Part shown: one piece after another, positions 8,601 through 15,519 of the stretch
Layout: every line of letters begins with the position of its first letter
Numbering within the stretch: the first letter of the stretch is position 1
Assembly (NCBI GenBank): GCA_035356615.1
Contig: DAOQSN010000050.1
Location: 1 to 26,853 of the forward strand
Direction of reading: 5' to 3'
Length of the DNA: 26,853 nt
DNA from: JAKQDH01 sp029558835
GTDB taxonomy: Bacteria; Planctomycetota; Phycisphaerae; UBA1845
Program-made: the position numbers and the translations under genes
Notes under the pieces: model-generated
What the model saw: the letters and a program-made list of their open reading frames with translations, nothing else
Told to the model about the DNA's origin: nothing
Database searches by the model: none

Positions 8601-10798
8601 TCGGCGCCGATGGCCTCGCGTACCTGATGGACGCTGCCGACCTGTTCCTGCAAGGCCAGCATGGTCTGAGTGGCGGTGTCGCGTGCGGCCGTCAACTGGG
8701 TGCCCAGGCGTTCGGCGTCGGCGGCCTGGCGCTGCAAGTCGCCGGTGCGCCGGCAGGCTTCCTCCGCGCGGACCAGGTTCTCGCGGGTAGTCTCGTGGGT
8801 GGCCATCAGACGCATTTCGGTTTCGCGCACGTCCTGGAGCAGGGCTTCGCCGCGCGAGGTGAGCCCGGTCAACTCGGCAAGCACGGGCCGGGCTCGGCCG
8901 GTGAGTTCCTCGGCGATCGTCCGCGCCTGCTGGGCGTCCGCCGCCAGCCGGCGCGCGGTGGTCGTGGCTTCGTCGACCTGCGAACTCATGGTGGACACCA
9001 CGGAGGCCGAGGTCCGGGCGCGCTCAGCCAGGGTCGTTACTTGCTCCTGCACGCGCGCCACCTCGTGAGCCGTCGCGGCGAGGGTTTCTTCGGTACCGCG
9101 CTGCTGTGCGACCACTTGCTCGCGGACTTCCTCCAGCCGGCGCCGGCAGGTCTCGGTCGTCGTGTTGATGATCTCGTCGCGTGCCCGAGAGGCGGCTTGC
9201 ACTGCCTGCGCCAACTCCTCCCGCTGGGCGTTCAGGGTAGCCGGTATGTGCTCGGTCAGTTCCGCCACCTGGGCCTGGAACTGGCGGGTAAGTTCGGCCG
9301 AGCGCCGTTCCAGTTGCTCGATCACCCCCTCCGGGAGTCGGGCGTGAGCGCGGTCGGCATCCTCGATGGCTCCGCGCAGCCGCGCCCGTTGCGTATTGAC
9401 GTCCGTCTCCGCCGCGGTGCTCAGGTCGGCCACCTGGTGGGCGATCTGCTCCAGGCGCTCATACGCGGCATCGCCGGCTTGCAGGCTGCCCATCAGCAGG
9501 GCGATCTTCTGCTGGGTCTCCTCGACCCGGCCGGCCAGCTCGCCGGCGAAGCTCGCCAGTCGGGTCCGCAGTTCTTCGGCGCGCCGGCACTCACGCTGCA
9601 CCCGGTCAAGCTGCTGGGCGGACTCATCCCAGACCTGCTCCGCACGCGTCAGGCGTGCCTCGAAGGCCGCCCATTGCTCATCGTGGCGTTTCCACAACCC
9701 CTGGAGTCGCTCCTGCGCCCGCTGGACGTAGCGGTCCGTCAGCCCCGAGAGGTCCACCTGGGCCAGGGCGTCGCCCAGCAGCCGGGCGACCTGCTCGTCC
9801 GTGATCAGGCGGGCCACCGGCAGCTCCAACTTGTCGGTTTGGGTCTCCGGCTCTTCGAACACCTCGTGCTCGGCGAAGACCTGCTGTGAAGGGGGAGGCT
9901 CCGCAGAAGACTCGGCGACAACGGTGGAGGGCGGGGCAGCGGTTTCTGCTTCCACCGGCGGGGTCTGCGGGGCGGTCTCCGTGGTGGCGGGACCGGCCGG
10001 GGCCGTGCCCGTCACTTCCCGAATGACGGCGCCGTCGATGCGGAACGCGTGGGCCCCATAAGCGGCCACTAACGCCGCGTTGCAGATCTGGTTGATGCGT
10101 TGGGGGTTGCCGCCGGAGTGCTGATACACGAGTTCGACCGCGTCCGGCTCGACCAGGCCCGGTCGGCTGGCGCCGGCCACCCGCAGCCGGTGCTTGATGT
10201 ACGCCACCGTCTCCTCGAGCGACAGCGGTTTGAGGGCCCGCGCGCCGAAGGCACCTTGCTGTAAGCGGGCAAAACGCGGGTCTTGCAGGCGGTCCAGCAG
10301 TTGAGACTCGCCAACCAGGATGATCTGCAGCGGCTGGCCGCCGTCGACGCGCAACTCGTAGAGCGCGCTGACCTCGGTCAGCGTTTCCGCCGTCAGTTCA
10401 TGCGCCTGGTCGATGATCAACAGGGCGCGCTGCTCGGACTTCGCCAGCCGGGCAAGGTAGCGACGGAAACGCTCCAGCAGCCGCCCGCTCTGGCGCGAGG
10501 ATCCCAGCGCGATGCCGAAGTGCTTCGCCACCTCGCGGATCAGCGCGATCCGCCCCCCGGCGGGGATCGTCAACACCGCGACGTGGTCGGTGCGCGAAAG
10601 CCGCGACAGCAGGGCGCGGATGAGCAGCGTCTTGCCGGACCCGGCGGGTCCGACGACGGCGGCCACCCCCTGCCCGTAGTGCGCGGCGTACTCCATCGAC
10701 GCCAGCGTTTCTTCGGCGTCCGCCGTCTTCAGATAGAAGCGGGCGTCCGCCCGTTCCTCGAACGGCAGGCAACGCAGCCCGAAGTGTTCGCAATACAT
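5675..10798 (-). CDS. ExeA/GspA-like AAA ATPase fused to a giant coiled coil
   Basis: The ATG at 10798 gives a 1707-residue protein that starts MYCEHFGLRCLPFE, the typical opening of ExeA/GspA-family ATPases (type II secretion and PEP-CTERM-locus relatives). Residues 1 to about 260 carry Walker A GPAGSGKT (50-57), Walker B LLIIDQAHEL with Gln131 where the family normally has the catalytic Glu, a sensor-1-like IILVGE segment and the SGGNPQRIN block. Residues 261-320 are a Pro/Ala/Glu/Thr linker. From about 360 to about 1620 the protein is almost continuous amphipathic helix rich in Ala, Glu, Gln, Arg, Thr and Leu, with few prolines, as expected of a long coiled coil; a short disordered-looking tail follows. 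I see no signal peptide, membrane span or peptidoglycan-binding domain. The frame stays open upstream to 12202, but that DNA holds repeats and gene fragments, and the family start fixes the N-terminus. The gene stands alone and its role is unknown; SMC-like scaffolding, envelope organisation or secretion are guesses. Confidence 0.85.
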   Translation of the reverse strand: MYCEHFGLRCLPFEERADARFYLKTADAEETLASMEYAAHYGQGVAAVVGPAGSGKTLLIRALLSRLSRTDHVAVLTIPAGGRIALIREVAKHFGIALGSSRQSGRLLERFRRYLARLAKSEQRALLIIDQAHELTAETLTEVSALYELRVDGGQPLQIILVGESQLLDRLQDPRFARLQQGAFGARALKPLSLEETVAYIKHRLRVAGASRPGLVEPDAVELVYQHSGGNPQRINQICNAALVAAYGAHAFRIDGAVIREVTGTAPAGPATTETAPQTPPVEAETAAPPSTVVAESSAEPPPSQQVFAEHEVFEEPETQTDKLELPVARLITDEQVARLLGDALAQVDLSGLTDRYVQRAQERLQGLWKRHDEQWAAFEARLTRAEQVWDESAQQLDRVQRECRRAEELRTRLASFAGELAGRVEETQQKIALLMGSLQAGDAAYERLEQIAHQVADLSTAAETDVNTQRARLRGAIEDADRAHARLPEGVIEQLERRSAELTRQFQAQVAELTEHIPATLNAQREELAQAVQAASRARDEIINTTTETCRRRLEEVREQVVAQQRGTEETLAATAHEVARVQEQVTTLAERARTSASVVSTMSSQVDEATTTARRLAADAQQARTIAEELTGRARPVLAELTGLTSRGEALLQDVRETEMRLMATHETTRENLVRAEEACRRTGDLQRQAADAERLGTQLTAARDTATQTMLALQEQVGSVHQVREAIGADLVAAQDQHDRLLAAQRVVGPTLTQLREVAAAAEKLTERLERAHRQADQQLSATDQQMQRVAALRDESRAASHTLADQTQQLRSLLQEVEAQTGATRESLSQMQASRGEADGTAARLHEVTAAAERTRAEVHRAMQQAEAQFARSAAQAAEATTGAEARLQDVASQAAAAVQQMNKAADQVIAQTEHRAAAIHQRLTEALQQVSHQAGQVAEGTGARLTTLSTELAGQVQRMHDEAQRTLTDAERRIGQIDTKVTEAIRQVHGQADRAVLGADTRLCDIADNVTHALERLTEASTQAEAHGQRLQALTGQAEALQPRLEEAVAVARVQDSAARKTQSELADGVHVARQVQETIQRGVLEANDKIGKLDSHHAAATSLVHRLHDASCETHQLLENVDTRQGALQQEVVRAVACTRDVRAAIAQTEPALEHLRSRHEELTGTLEQLEPATQRTRQTLADLTLRNADAQATREQLDQTAQTAGRLLTELERSNDQCTAALDLSGGYRNEIIALSATAAEHLTNLREMTARAQTQLDKLTTAQETVQSTLTRGEDLHQDTRALEAQLGERSQQIMATVEAAVRDAHQLAADTGHVQQLLEQLATGEQPARALLAALQEALDEAEVQGRTLQEGCAQAAGVARQVVGVTTALEAARTAGDRIHELIEQANTLEPTLRDEVGRAGAQCSALQTLRQETDAVHATHEELLGDLTTRCAHLEQQQQQAGQTLERLAQLLEEGVQLQDRLRTQQETIRETLEHPDPILREISHHAGALQSGQQMLRDFVSRQQSLTEDIQMLHDRVEQIKLAVVQAITRPAEVAQKAQEQAVHLERVCGAVRKVFSGLAQAALHSNRQTEQFRQTSAEAMAQLTRLKAETEQASVTLNEWVEEARRVQTRLERTLTAAPSLAQTHATDSLYRLSRLVPGTARERSVDDELTALTPQRGRLSEAETATPAAARSRVDEITALLEDAQAAAPLGRS

Positions 10799-10956
10799 GA
10801 TGTCCACCCACTCTGGCGCAGCGCCAGTGCTCGTGAGACGTCGCGCGCCGACGCCCGTCGGCTCCGCGCGCGCACGAGGCGGCCCGGAGTACGGACCACG
10901 GCTCTTCCTTTTCAGAATGATCGGACGCTGGCGGCCCCGCCTGAAATTATCGGTCA

Positions 10957-11032
10957 GTAGGGCGGGCTCCGCCCGCCGGACTGCTCCCCGCCGACAGCGG
11001 CGTGCAGCCGCGGCGGGTGAAACCCGCCCTAC
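10957..11032. repeat. Compound inverted repeat with GTAGGGCGGG arms
   Basis: Outer arms GTAGGGCGGG (10957-10966) and CCCGCCCTAC (11023-11032) pair perfectly. Each arm also forms its own small hairpin: GGCGGG/CCCGCC at 10961-10977 and GGCGGGT/ACCCGCC around a GAA loop at 11012-11028. A third, imperfect relative (GGCAGGTGAAACCCGCTGC) follows at about 11052-11070. The organisation resembles a mobile intergenic palindrome (BIME or MITE-like) more than a terminator. Confidence 0.6.
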
Positions 11033-11170
11033 GGTCCGGGGACGCGGGCACGCGGCAGGTGAAACCCGCTGCACGGGTTGGCGTGCTGGCCGACCGCCGA
11101 CGGGTGGCGAGCACCCTGCGGACGGCGTTTGGCGTTCGCCAACGCGTATTGTAGGTTTCCCGTGGCGCCA

Positions 11171-11196
11171 TGAAGATTCGGGCGGGAGAATCTTCA
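11171..11196. repeat. Perfect 9-bp hairpin (TGAAGATTC/GAATCTTCA)
   Basis: Arms at 11171-11179 and 11188-11196 enclose GGGCGGGA. The arms are unusually AT-rich for this genome, so the match is unlikely to come from base composition alone. No T-run follows. The function is unknown; it could be a repeat unit or an operator. Confidence 0.45.
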
Positions 11197-11656
11197 GGAC
11201 CGGGGCGACACGCCCGATAACCCGGGCGTGGCCACGGCGGCGAGCACGGTGCCGTCCCGCCATGAGGATCAAGACCTGATGACGACAGCCTGCCCGACGA
11301 AACCGGTGATTCCCCAGCAGCGCCGCAAGCACGTCGTCCGCTGGACGGATGCCTCGGCCGACATCGTGTGGCGCGCCCTGAACACCCCGATCGTTTTGCC
11401 CAGCGCCCGGCGTCTCCCGATGACGGAGGCGCCCGCCGCTACCGAGCGCCGCTGAACCGTCGCCCGCGCGAGCGCGCCGCACGAAACCTCGAAGGACCCT
11501 CTCGTCGTTGTGGAAACGGCCGGGTGTGGGGGCAAGCTGTGGCGCTTCCCTCGTCCCCACCCTTCTCATCGTGGCGCGGGTACGCTGGAGTCTCCAAGCC
11601 GGCAGCCCGCCAAACCCGCGGCAGCCCCTCCGCCAGAGCCGCGCCGTCGCATCGTT

Positions 11657-12027
11657 CCTGCCGGGGCACCCCAACGGCACGTTGCGCCGTGTCTGCGTGT
11701 GTCCATGTCCCAGATCACCAGGGCGGTGGGCTCGTTGGCGATTCCGTAGACCTGCCGGTTGCGCAGTTGTGCTTCCGTCGAGCCGAATGACGACAACGAC
11801 AGGGAGTACTGGTTCACCAGCCTGGACTGACCGCCGGCCGTTTCGATCAGCTCCACCCGCTCCGATACCCGCAACCCGGCCGGCTCCCGGTAATCCACCA
11901 GGCCATGCGTATCGGTGAGACCGCCCATGTAGGCCATGCCGCCGCTGGGCAGAAGCCCTCCCGTGCTCAGTTCCGCGCCGTTCGCCAGGTGCTTCCAGGT
12001 CCGCGTCGACAAGCTGAGCGCCCAGAT
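11657..12027 (-). pseudogene. Truncated, frameshifted paralogue of the lipoprotein at 14374-15519
   Basis: Translated on the minus strand, this matches the last 120 or so residues of the intact lipoprotein. Shared landmarks in order are WAxxLxxxTWKH, the block GGLLPSGGMAYMGGLTDTH (GLLPHGGLAYVGGVSDTH in the intact protein), AGLRVxxRxELIE, the VVNRYTWSMSALGSMGAQL equivalent, and LVIWDMDT. The last 10 or so codons are out of frame because the remnant has an extra GT (about 11695-11702) relative to the intact gene. The similarity stops at 12027, with no N-terminal part, signal peptide or start codon. At that point DNA of a different broken gene on the opposite strand begins. This is a dead fragment of a duplicated gene. 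Confidence 0.75.
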
Positions 12028-12055
12028 CGACGTGACGCACGGGGACCGCTCCGGC

Positions 12056-12221
12056 GACACGGATGGCGACTCGGACGTCGACCTGGTTGATCTCGACAGG
12101 CTGGTTGACTGTCTGGCCGGCCCCGGCGTGCGACGCTGCCGACCTCGACGCTGACGGGGACGTCGACCTGGGCGACTTTGCGACGCTCCAAGGCGTGTAC
12201 ACTGGCCCGGGCGCGTTCTAA
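12056..12221 (+). pseudogene. Remnant of a dockerin-like C-terminal domain, frameshifted
   Basis: One plus-strand frame reads DTDGDSDVDLVDLDRLVDCL from 12056. After a +1 frame change near 12118-12134, the next frame reads CDAADLDADGDVDLGDFATL and ends at a TAA at 12219. Two DxDxDxDxDL calcium-binding-like loops, each followed by a helix, are the layout of type I dockerin-like tails that end many secreted planctomycete proteins. The rest of the parent gene is missing: immediately upstream lies the antisense lipoprotein fragment. It is a decayed gene end, not a functional CDS. Confidence 0.6.
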
Positions 12222-12405
12222 GTTGACGCGCGGAGCGCTCGACGTGCACCGATCCTGTTACGCCGCCGTCGGTCTACCCGCAACGCGGGAGCTGGAGCCA
12301 CGCCGCTGGCGCAGTCACTCATCTCTGTGTACGGCTGCTGATACATACTGAGCGCCGCACGTGCTGTTCCCGTCTCGGAACGCCGACTCAAACCGGCACT
12401 CAGTG

Positions 12406-12433
12406 TTGATACGCGACTTCCCGCCCATAACAT
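12406..12433 (+). promoter_or_regulatory. Possible sigma70-type promoter for the UspA-like gene
   Basis: TTGATA (12406-12411) and TAACAT (12428-12433) lie 16 bases apart. They match the -35 consensus at five of six positions and the -10 consensus at four of six. A transcript from here would have a leader of about 55-60 bases carrying the ribosome binding site at 12479-12484. This is sequence inspection only. Confidence 0.35.
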
Positions 12434-12495
12434 CCCGAGGTAGGAAAGCGAGTCTCGACGCGCGACGGAGGCAGGCAGAAAGGAGCGACGTTGCC

Positions 12496-13035
12496 ATGAC
12501 GTTCGCACGAATACTGCTACCCACGAACTTCTCAGAGTTGTCCGAGGAGGCCGCGGCCGTGGCCCGTTCGCTGGCCCACGAATCCGGCGCGACCGTGGAC
12601 GTGCTGCACGTGTGTAAGCCGGTAGAGGTGGCGTTGCCTGCACCGGAGGTCGGCTACCTCATCCGCAGGTTGTCTCCCGACGAGACCGAGGCCAGGACCA
12701 AGCTGGCGGAATTCGCCCGGCGAAACCTCGGTGACGTGCGTACCACGCTCGTGACCAAGGCCGCGAACGGCAGCCCCGCGCAACAGATCGCCCGGTACGC
12801 GCGCGACAGCCATGCCGATGTCATCGTGCTTGCCGCCCGCGCGCGCGGCTCGGTGACTCGTCTCGTCACGCCCTCGCTGAGCGGGCAGGTGTTGAGGAAG
12901 GCGCCCTGCACCGTGCTGCTCGTAGAGCCGTCGCAGAGGCACCCGACTCCGGCGCGCGGCGGTCGCAACGGCGCGGACGCCCCCGAGCCAAGGCTCGCCC
13001 ACGGAGCGCTTTGCGGAACGGTGTCGGCCCGCTAA
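12496..13035 (+). CDS. Universal stress protein (UspA) family protein
   Basis: The ATG at 12496 is preceded by AAAGGAG, 11 bases upstream, and gives a 179-residue cytoplasmic protein with one Usp domain. It opens with the family strand ILLPTNFSELSEEAAAVARS and the VDVLHV strand. It closes with ADVIVLAARARGS...TPSLSGQVLRKAPCTVLLVEP, the usual Usp C-terminal strand-helix-strand. The nucleotide-binding loop (G-x2-G-x9-G-S/T in ATP-binding members) is poorly preserved here, so ATP binding is doubtful. About 35 residues after the domain are Arg/Ala-rich with no recognised motif. Family members respond to stress through unclear mechanisms; a specific role cannot be assigned. Confidence 0.85.
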   Translation: MTFARILLPTNFSELSEEAAAVARSLAHESGATVDVLHVCKPVEVALPAPEVGYLIRRLSPDETEARTKLAEFARRNLGDVRTTLVTKAANGSPAQQIARYARDSHADVIVLAARARGSVTRLVTPSLSGQVLRKAPCTVLLVEPSQRHPTPARGGRNGADAPEPRLAHGALCGTVSAR

Positions 13036-13213
13036 GCCGCTCGACGCCGTAGAGAGGCTGGGACTCGGAACGGGGTGGCCTGACCACACGCGCCGCCGCC
13101 ATGCTCCCCCCGTGCACGGTGAGCGCCTGGCGCCAACGCCTACCGCCGCCTGCGGCCTGGGTATGCCGCATCGTTGGTTTCCATTCTGCGTGACCCCGGG
13201 TAGCCTATGCCGA

Positions 13214-14185
13214 ATGGCGGCACGGCAGCGTCACGTGGTCACCGGTGCCTTCGGGTACTCCGGGAAGTACATCGCCCGGCGGTTGCTCGAGGCGGGCGTC
13301 GAGGTGCGCACGCTGACAAACGCACCTGCCTGCGTTGATCCATTCGACGGCCGGGTCGCGCCGCATCCGTACTGCTTCGGAGACCACACGCAACTGGTCG
13401 AGGCACTACGCGGGGCGGCAGTCCTGTACAACACGTATTGGGTTCGCTTCAACCGCGCGGGTTACCGACATGCCGAGGCCGTCGAGAACACGCTGAAGCT
13501 CTTCGCGGCCGCCCGCGCTGCCGGCGTGGGGCGGGTCGTGCACGTCAGCATCACGAATCCGTCGGAAGATTCCCCGCTCGAGTACTTCAGCGGCAAGGCG
13601 AAGCTCGAACGTGCCCTCATCGAGTCCGGGCTCTCGTACGCCATCCTGCGTCCGACGGTCCTGTTCGGCACGGAGGACATCCTCATCAACAACGTCGCCT
13701 GGCTGCTCCGCAAGGTGCCGGTGTTCGGCGTCTTCGGCGATGGCCGCTATCGCCTGCAGCCGATCTACGTGGATGATTTGGCCGCCCTGGCCGTCCGCGG
13801 GGGTCGCGAGACGCAGAATTGCACCATCGACGCCAGCGGCCCGGAGACGTTCACGTTCCGCGAACTGGTTGAGCAGCTCGGCAGCATCATCGGCAAGCCG
13901 CGGCCGATCGTCTGCATCCCGCCCACGGTGGGCTACTTCATCGGCGCAGCTCTGGGCCGGCTCGTCGGAGATGTCATCATCACCCGCGAGGAGATCGCCG
14001 GCCTGATGGCCGAGTTGCTGTATACGGATTCGCCGCCCGCCGGCGAAACCAGGCTAACAGACTGGGCCCGCGCCAACGCCGCCACGCTCGGCCGGCGCTA
14101 CGCCAGCGAACTCGGCCGACGGAGGCGCCGCGGCGACACCTCCGACGCGCGCACGGTGATTCAGGCCCTGAAAGGGCTAGGGTAG
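13214..14185 (+). CDS. Atypical short-chain dehydrogenase / NAD(P)-binding epimerase-like protein
   Basis: The ATG at 13214 begins a 323-residue protein whose first strand and dinucleotide loop, HVVTGAFGYSGKYIARRLLE (GxxGxxG at residues 11-17), give an NAD(P)-binding Rossmann fold. Later blocks, RVVHVSITNPSEDSPLEYFSGKAKLERAL, SYAILRPTVLFG and LQPIYVDDLAALAV, fit the atypical/extended SDR group related to NDUFA9-like and NmrA-like proteins. There is no clear YxxxK in the usual position, although Tyr and Lys occur in EYFSGKAKLE, so catalysis is uncertain. The open frame extends 34 codons further upstream, but that part has no family similarity. No obvious Shine-Dalgarno sequence precedes the chosen start. 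The substrate is unknown. It is in the same direction as the UspA-like gene, with a 178-bp gap. Confidence 0.8.
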   Translation: MAARQRHVVTGAFGYSGKYIARRLLEAGVEVRTLTNAPACVDPFDGRVAPHPYCFGDHTQLVEALRGAAVLYNTYWVRFNRAGYRHAEAVENTLKLFAAARAAGVGRVVHVSITNPSEDSPLEYFSGKAKLERALIESGLSYAILRPTVLFGTEDILINNVAWLLRKVPVFGVFGDGRYRLQPIYVDDLAALAVRGGRETQNCTIDASGPETFTFRELVEQLGSIIGKPRPIVCIPPTVGYFIGAALGRLVGDVIITREEIAGLMAELLYTDSPPAGETRLTDWARANAATLGRRYASELGRRRRRGDTSDARTVIQALKGLG

Positions 14186-14285
14186 CAGCCCGTTGGAGAA
14201 GTAGCGTCGGCCCCCCGTGGCCGACGTAGGAGGTGTCAGACCGGGCAAGGCGCCCGCGCAGAACCAGGAGTCCTTCAACGGGCTG
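14186..14285. repeat. Inverted repeat enclosing a strong hairpin between convergent genes
   Basis: CAGCCCGTTGGAG (14186-14198) and CTTCAACGGGCTG (14273-14285) pair at 12 of 13 positions. Between them lies a perfect hairpin, CGTCGGCC/GGCCGACG (14205-14212 and 14219-14226). It begins right after the stop codon of the SDR-like gene and faces the end of the minus-strand lipoprotein gene. It may serve as a bidirectional terminator or be a dispersed repeat; no T-tract is present. Confidence 0.5.
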
Positions 14286-14373
14286 GTAGGCCGTGTTCAC
14301 TTCACGGAGCCGCCCCGCCGGGGCTCGCCGCGCGGCGCCGCCGCCCGGCGCTCCCGAGCAGTGCAGCTCGGCT

Positions 14374-15519
14374 CTACTCGGGGTGACCTAACAGCACCTC
14401 GCGCCGCTGCTGCGTGTCCATGTCCCAGATCACCAGCGTATCGGGAAGCTTGTCGTTCCACTCGATCCAGTAGACCCGCCGGCCGTGGAGTTGTGCACCC
14501 ATCGAGCCGAGTGCCGACATCGACCAGGTGTACCGGTTCACTACGGTCACGTCCCCGGTGTCTAACTCGATGAGCTCAAGCCGCCCCTTGACGCGTAATC
14601 CGGCGGTGCTCAGATACTCCACCAGGACATGCGTATCGCTGACGCCGCCCACGTAGGCCAGGCCGCCATGCGGCAGGAGTCCGGTCATGTCTAACCCTTC
14701 GGAATCTGCCACGTGCTTCCAGGTCTGCGCGAGCAGGTTGTAGGCCCAGACGCCCTGCCGCATCTCGCCCGCGTCGTCGTCGTAGAGGTACGTGGTTTGG
14801 GCGGTCACGACCCAGGTGGGCGACAGCCCGAACCACTCCCAGGCGTAGTTCTCGCCCTCCGGTATGCTCCCCGGCTCCGGCAACGCCTCGTCCGGCCGGG
14901 CCGGCGGAATCTCCAGAAGCTCACCCGTGCTGGTGTCGAGGAGCACCGCCCGGCTACAGGTAGGGTCGCTATCGCTTTCCAACGGGAACAACGCGCGACC
15001 GGCGCTGCAGGCACTCAGCCCAAGAGCATCCCGCGGTGCATCGAGCTCGCGAACAACGGTGCGCGTGGGAAGATCATAAACGACCAAACGCGAATCATCG
15101 AGCAGAATGGCCACCGCGGTTCCGTCCAGGAAGCTGCTGTAAATCCACTGATCCGGATCCGTTCGCCAGATGACAAACTCCTCCCCCGTGCTGATCTGCG
15201 CGCCGTAGAGCACGTCGGTGGACACGCCCGGCTCGACCTCCTCGTACTGCGTGAATACGAAGTAGTCCCCCGCGGCCAGGGGGTAGTCCCACACGGCCAC
15301 GTCGCGGAGTTTGCGTGACTCGCCCGTGCTCAGGTCGACCATCCACAGCGACGAAATCGCCTCCGTCTGGCCGTAGGCCTGCCACTGGTAAAACGCGTGC
15401 ACCCCGTCGACGCCGACGAGTGTCGCGAGCGCGTCCGGCTCCCACTCGCCGGGTCCACAGCCGCCCAAGCCCATCGCAACCGCGGCCACGGCCGCCAGCT
15501 TCGGTGCGATCCGTTGCAT
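14374..15519 (-). CDS. Lipoprotein of unknown function, beta-propeller-like
   Basis: The ATG at 15519 follows a strong GGAGAGGAGG ribosome binding site about eight bases upstream. The 381-residue product starts with a lipoprotein signal ending at Cys21 (MGLGGC), so it is exported and lipid-anchored. The body is made of recurring strands with D-x-S/T-T-G-E/D turns (for example VDLSTGESRKL, LLDTSTGELLEI, AYNLLAQTWKHV, LVIWDMDTQQ), which suggests a TolB/Kelch/WD40-like propeller. I cannot name the family. A truncated paralogue of its last third lies at 11657-12027, so the gene has been duplicated locally. The reading frame extends 78 codons further upstream, but the signal peptide and ribosome binding site fix the start. 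Confidence 0.75.
   Translation of the reverse strand: MQRIAPKLAAVAAVAMGLGGCGPGEWEPDALATLVGVDGVHAFYQWQAYGQTEAISSLWMVDLSTGESRKLRDVAVWDYPLAAGDYFVFTQYEEVEPGVSTDVLYGAQISTGEEFVIWRTDPDQWIYSSFLDGTAVAILLDDSRLVVYDLPTRTVVRELDAPRDALGLSACSAGRALFPLESDSDPTCSRAVLLDTSTGELLEIPPARPDEALPEPGSIPEGENYAWEWFGLSPTWVVTAQTTYLYDDDAGEMRQGVWAYNLLAQTWKHVADSEGLDMTGLLPHGGLAYVGGVSDTHVLVEYLSTAGLRVKGRLELIELDTGDVTVVNRYTWSMSALGSMGAQLHGRRVYWIEWNDKLPDTLVIWDMDTQQRREVLLGHPE

Larger units (their letters stand above)
10799..11656. other. Noncoding region with palindromic repeats upstream of the giant gene
   Basis: About 860 bases hold no gene I can support. Features seen are a large inverted repeat at 10957-11032, a related imperfect copy at about 11048-11070 and a perfect 9-bp hairpin at 11171-11196. 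Open frames on both strands through 11228-11535 have no recognisable motif, ribosome binding site or coding-like composition. The region should contain the promoter of the minus-strand giant gene, but I could not place it. Confidence 0.5.

Noticed and set aside
6416..9889. An 1157-codon open frame on the plus strand opposite the coiled-coil gene
   Set aside because: It is a composition shadow: the antisense protein has strong ATPase family motifs and coiled-coil pattern, while this frame is Gly/Leu/Arg-rich, with no motif and no ribosome binding site.
10799..12202. A 468-codon N-terminal extension of the giant ATPase frame
   Set aside because: The extension crosses palindromic repeats and two gene remnants, has no protein-like composition, and the family N-terminus MYCEHFGL begins at 10798.
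12391..12415. Possible sigma54 promoter (GGCAC...TTGA) upstream of the UspA-like gene
   Set aside because: The GG and GC elements do not have the required spacing and the second element lacks GC; a sigma70-like pair at 12406-12433 fits better.
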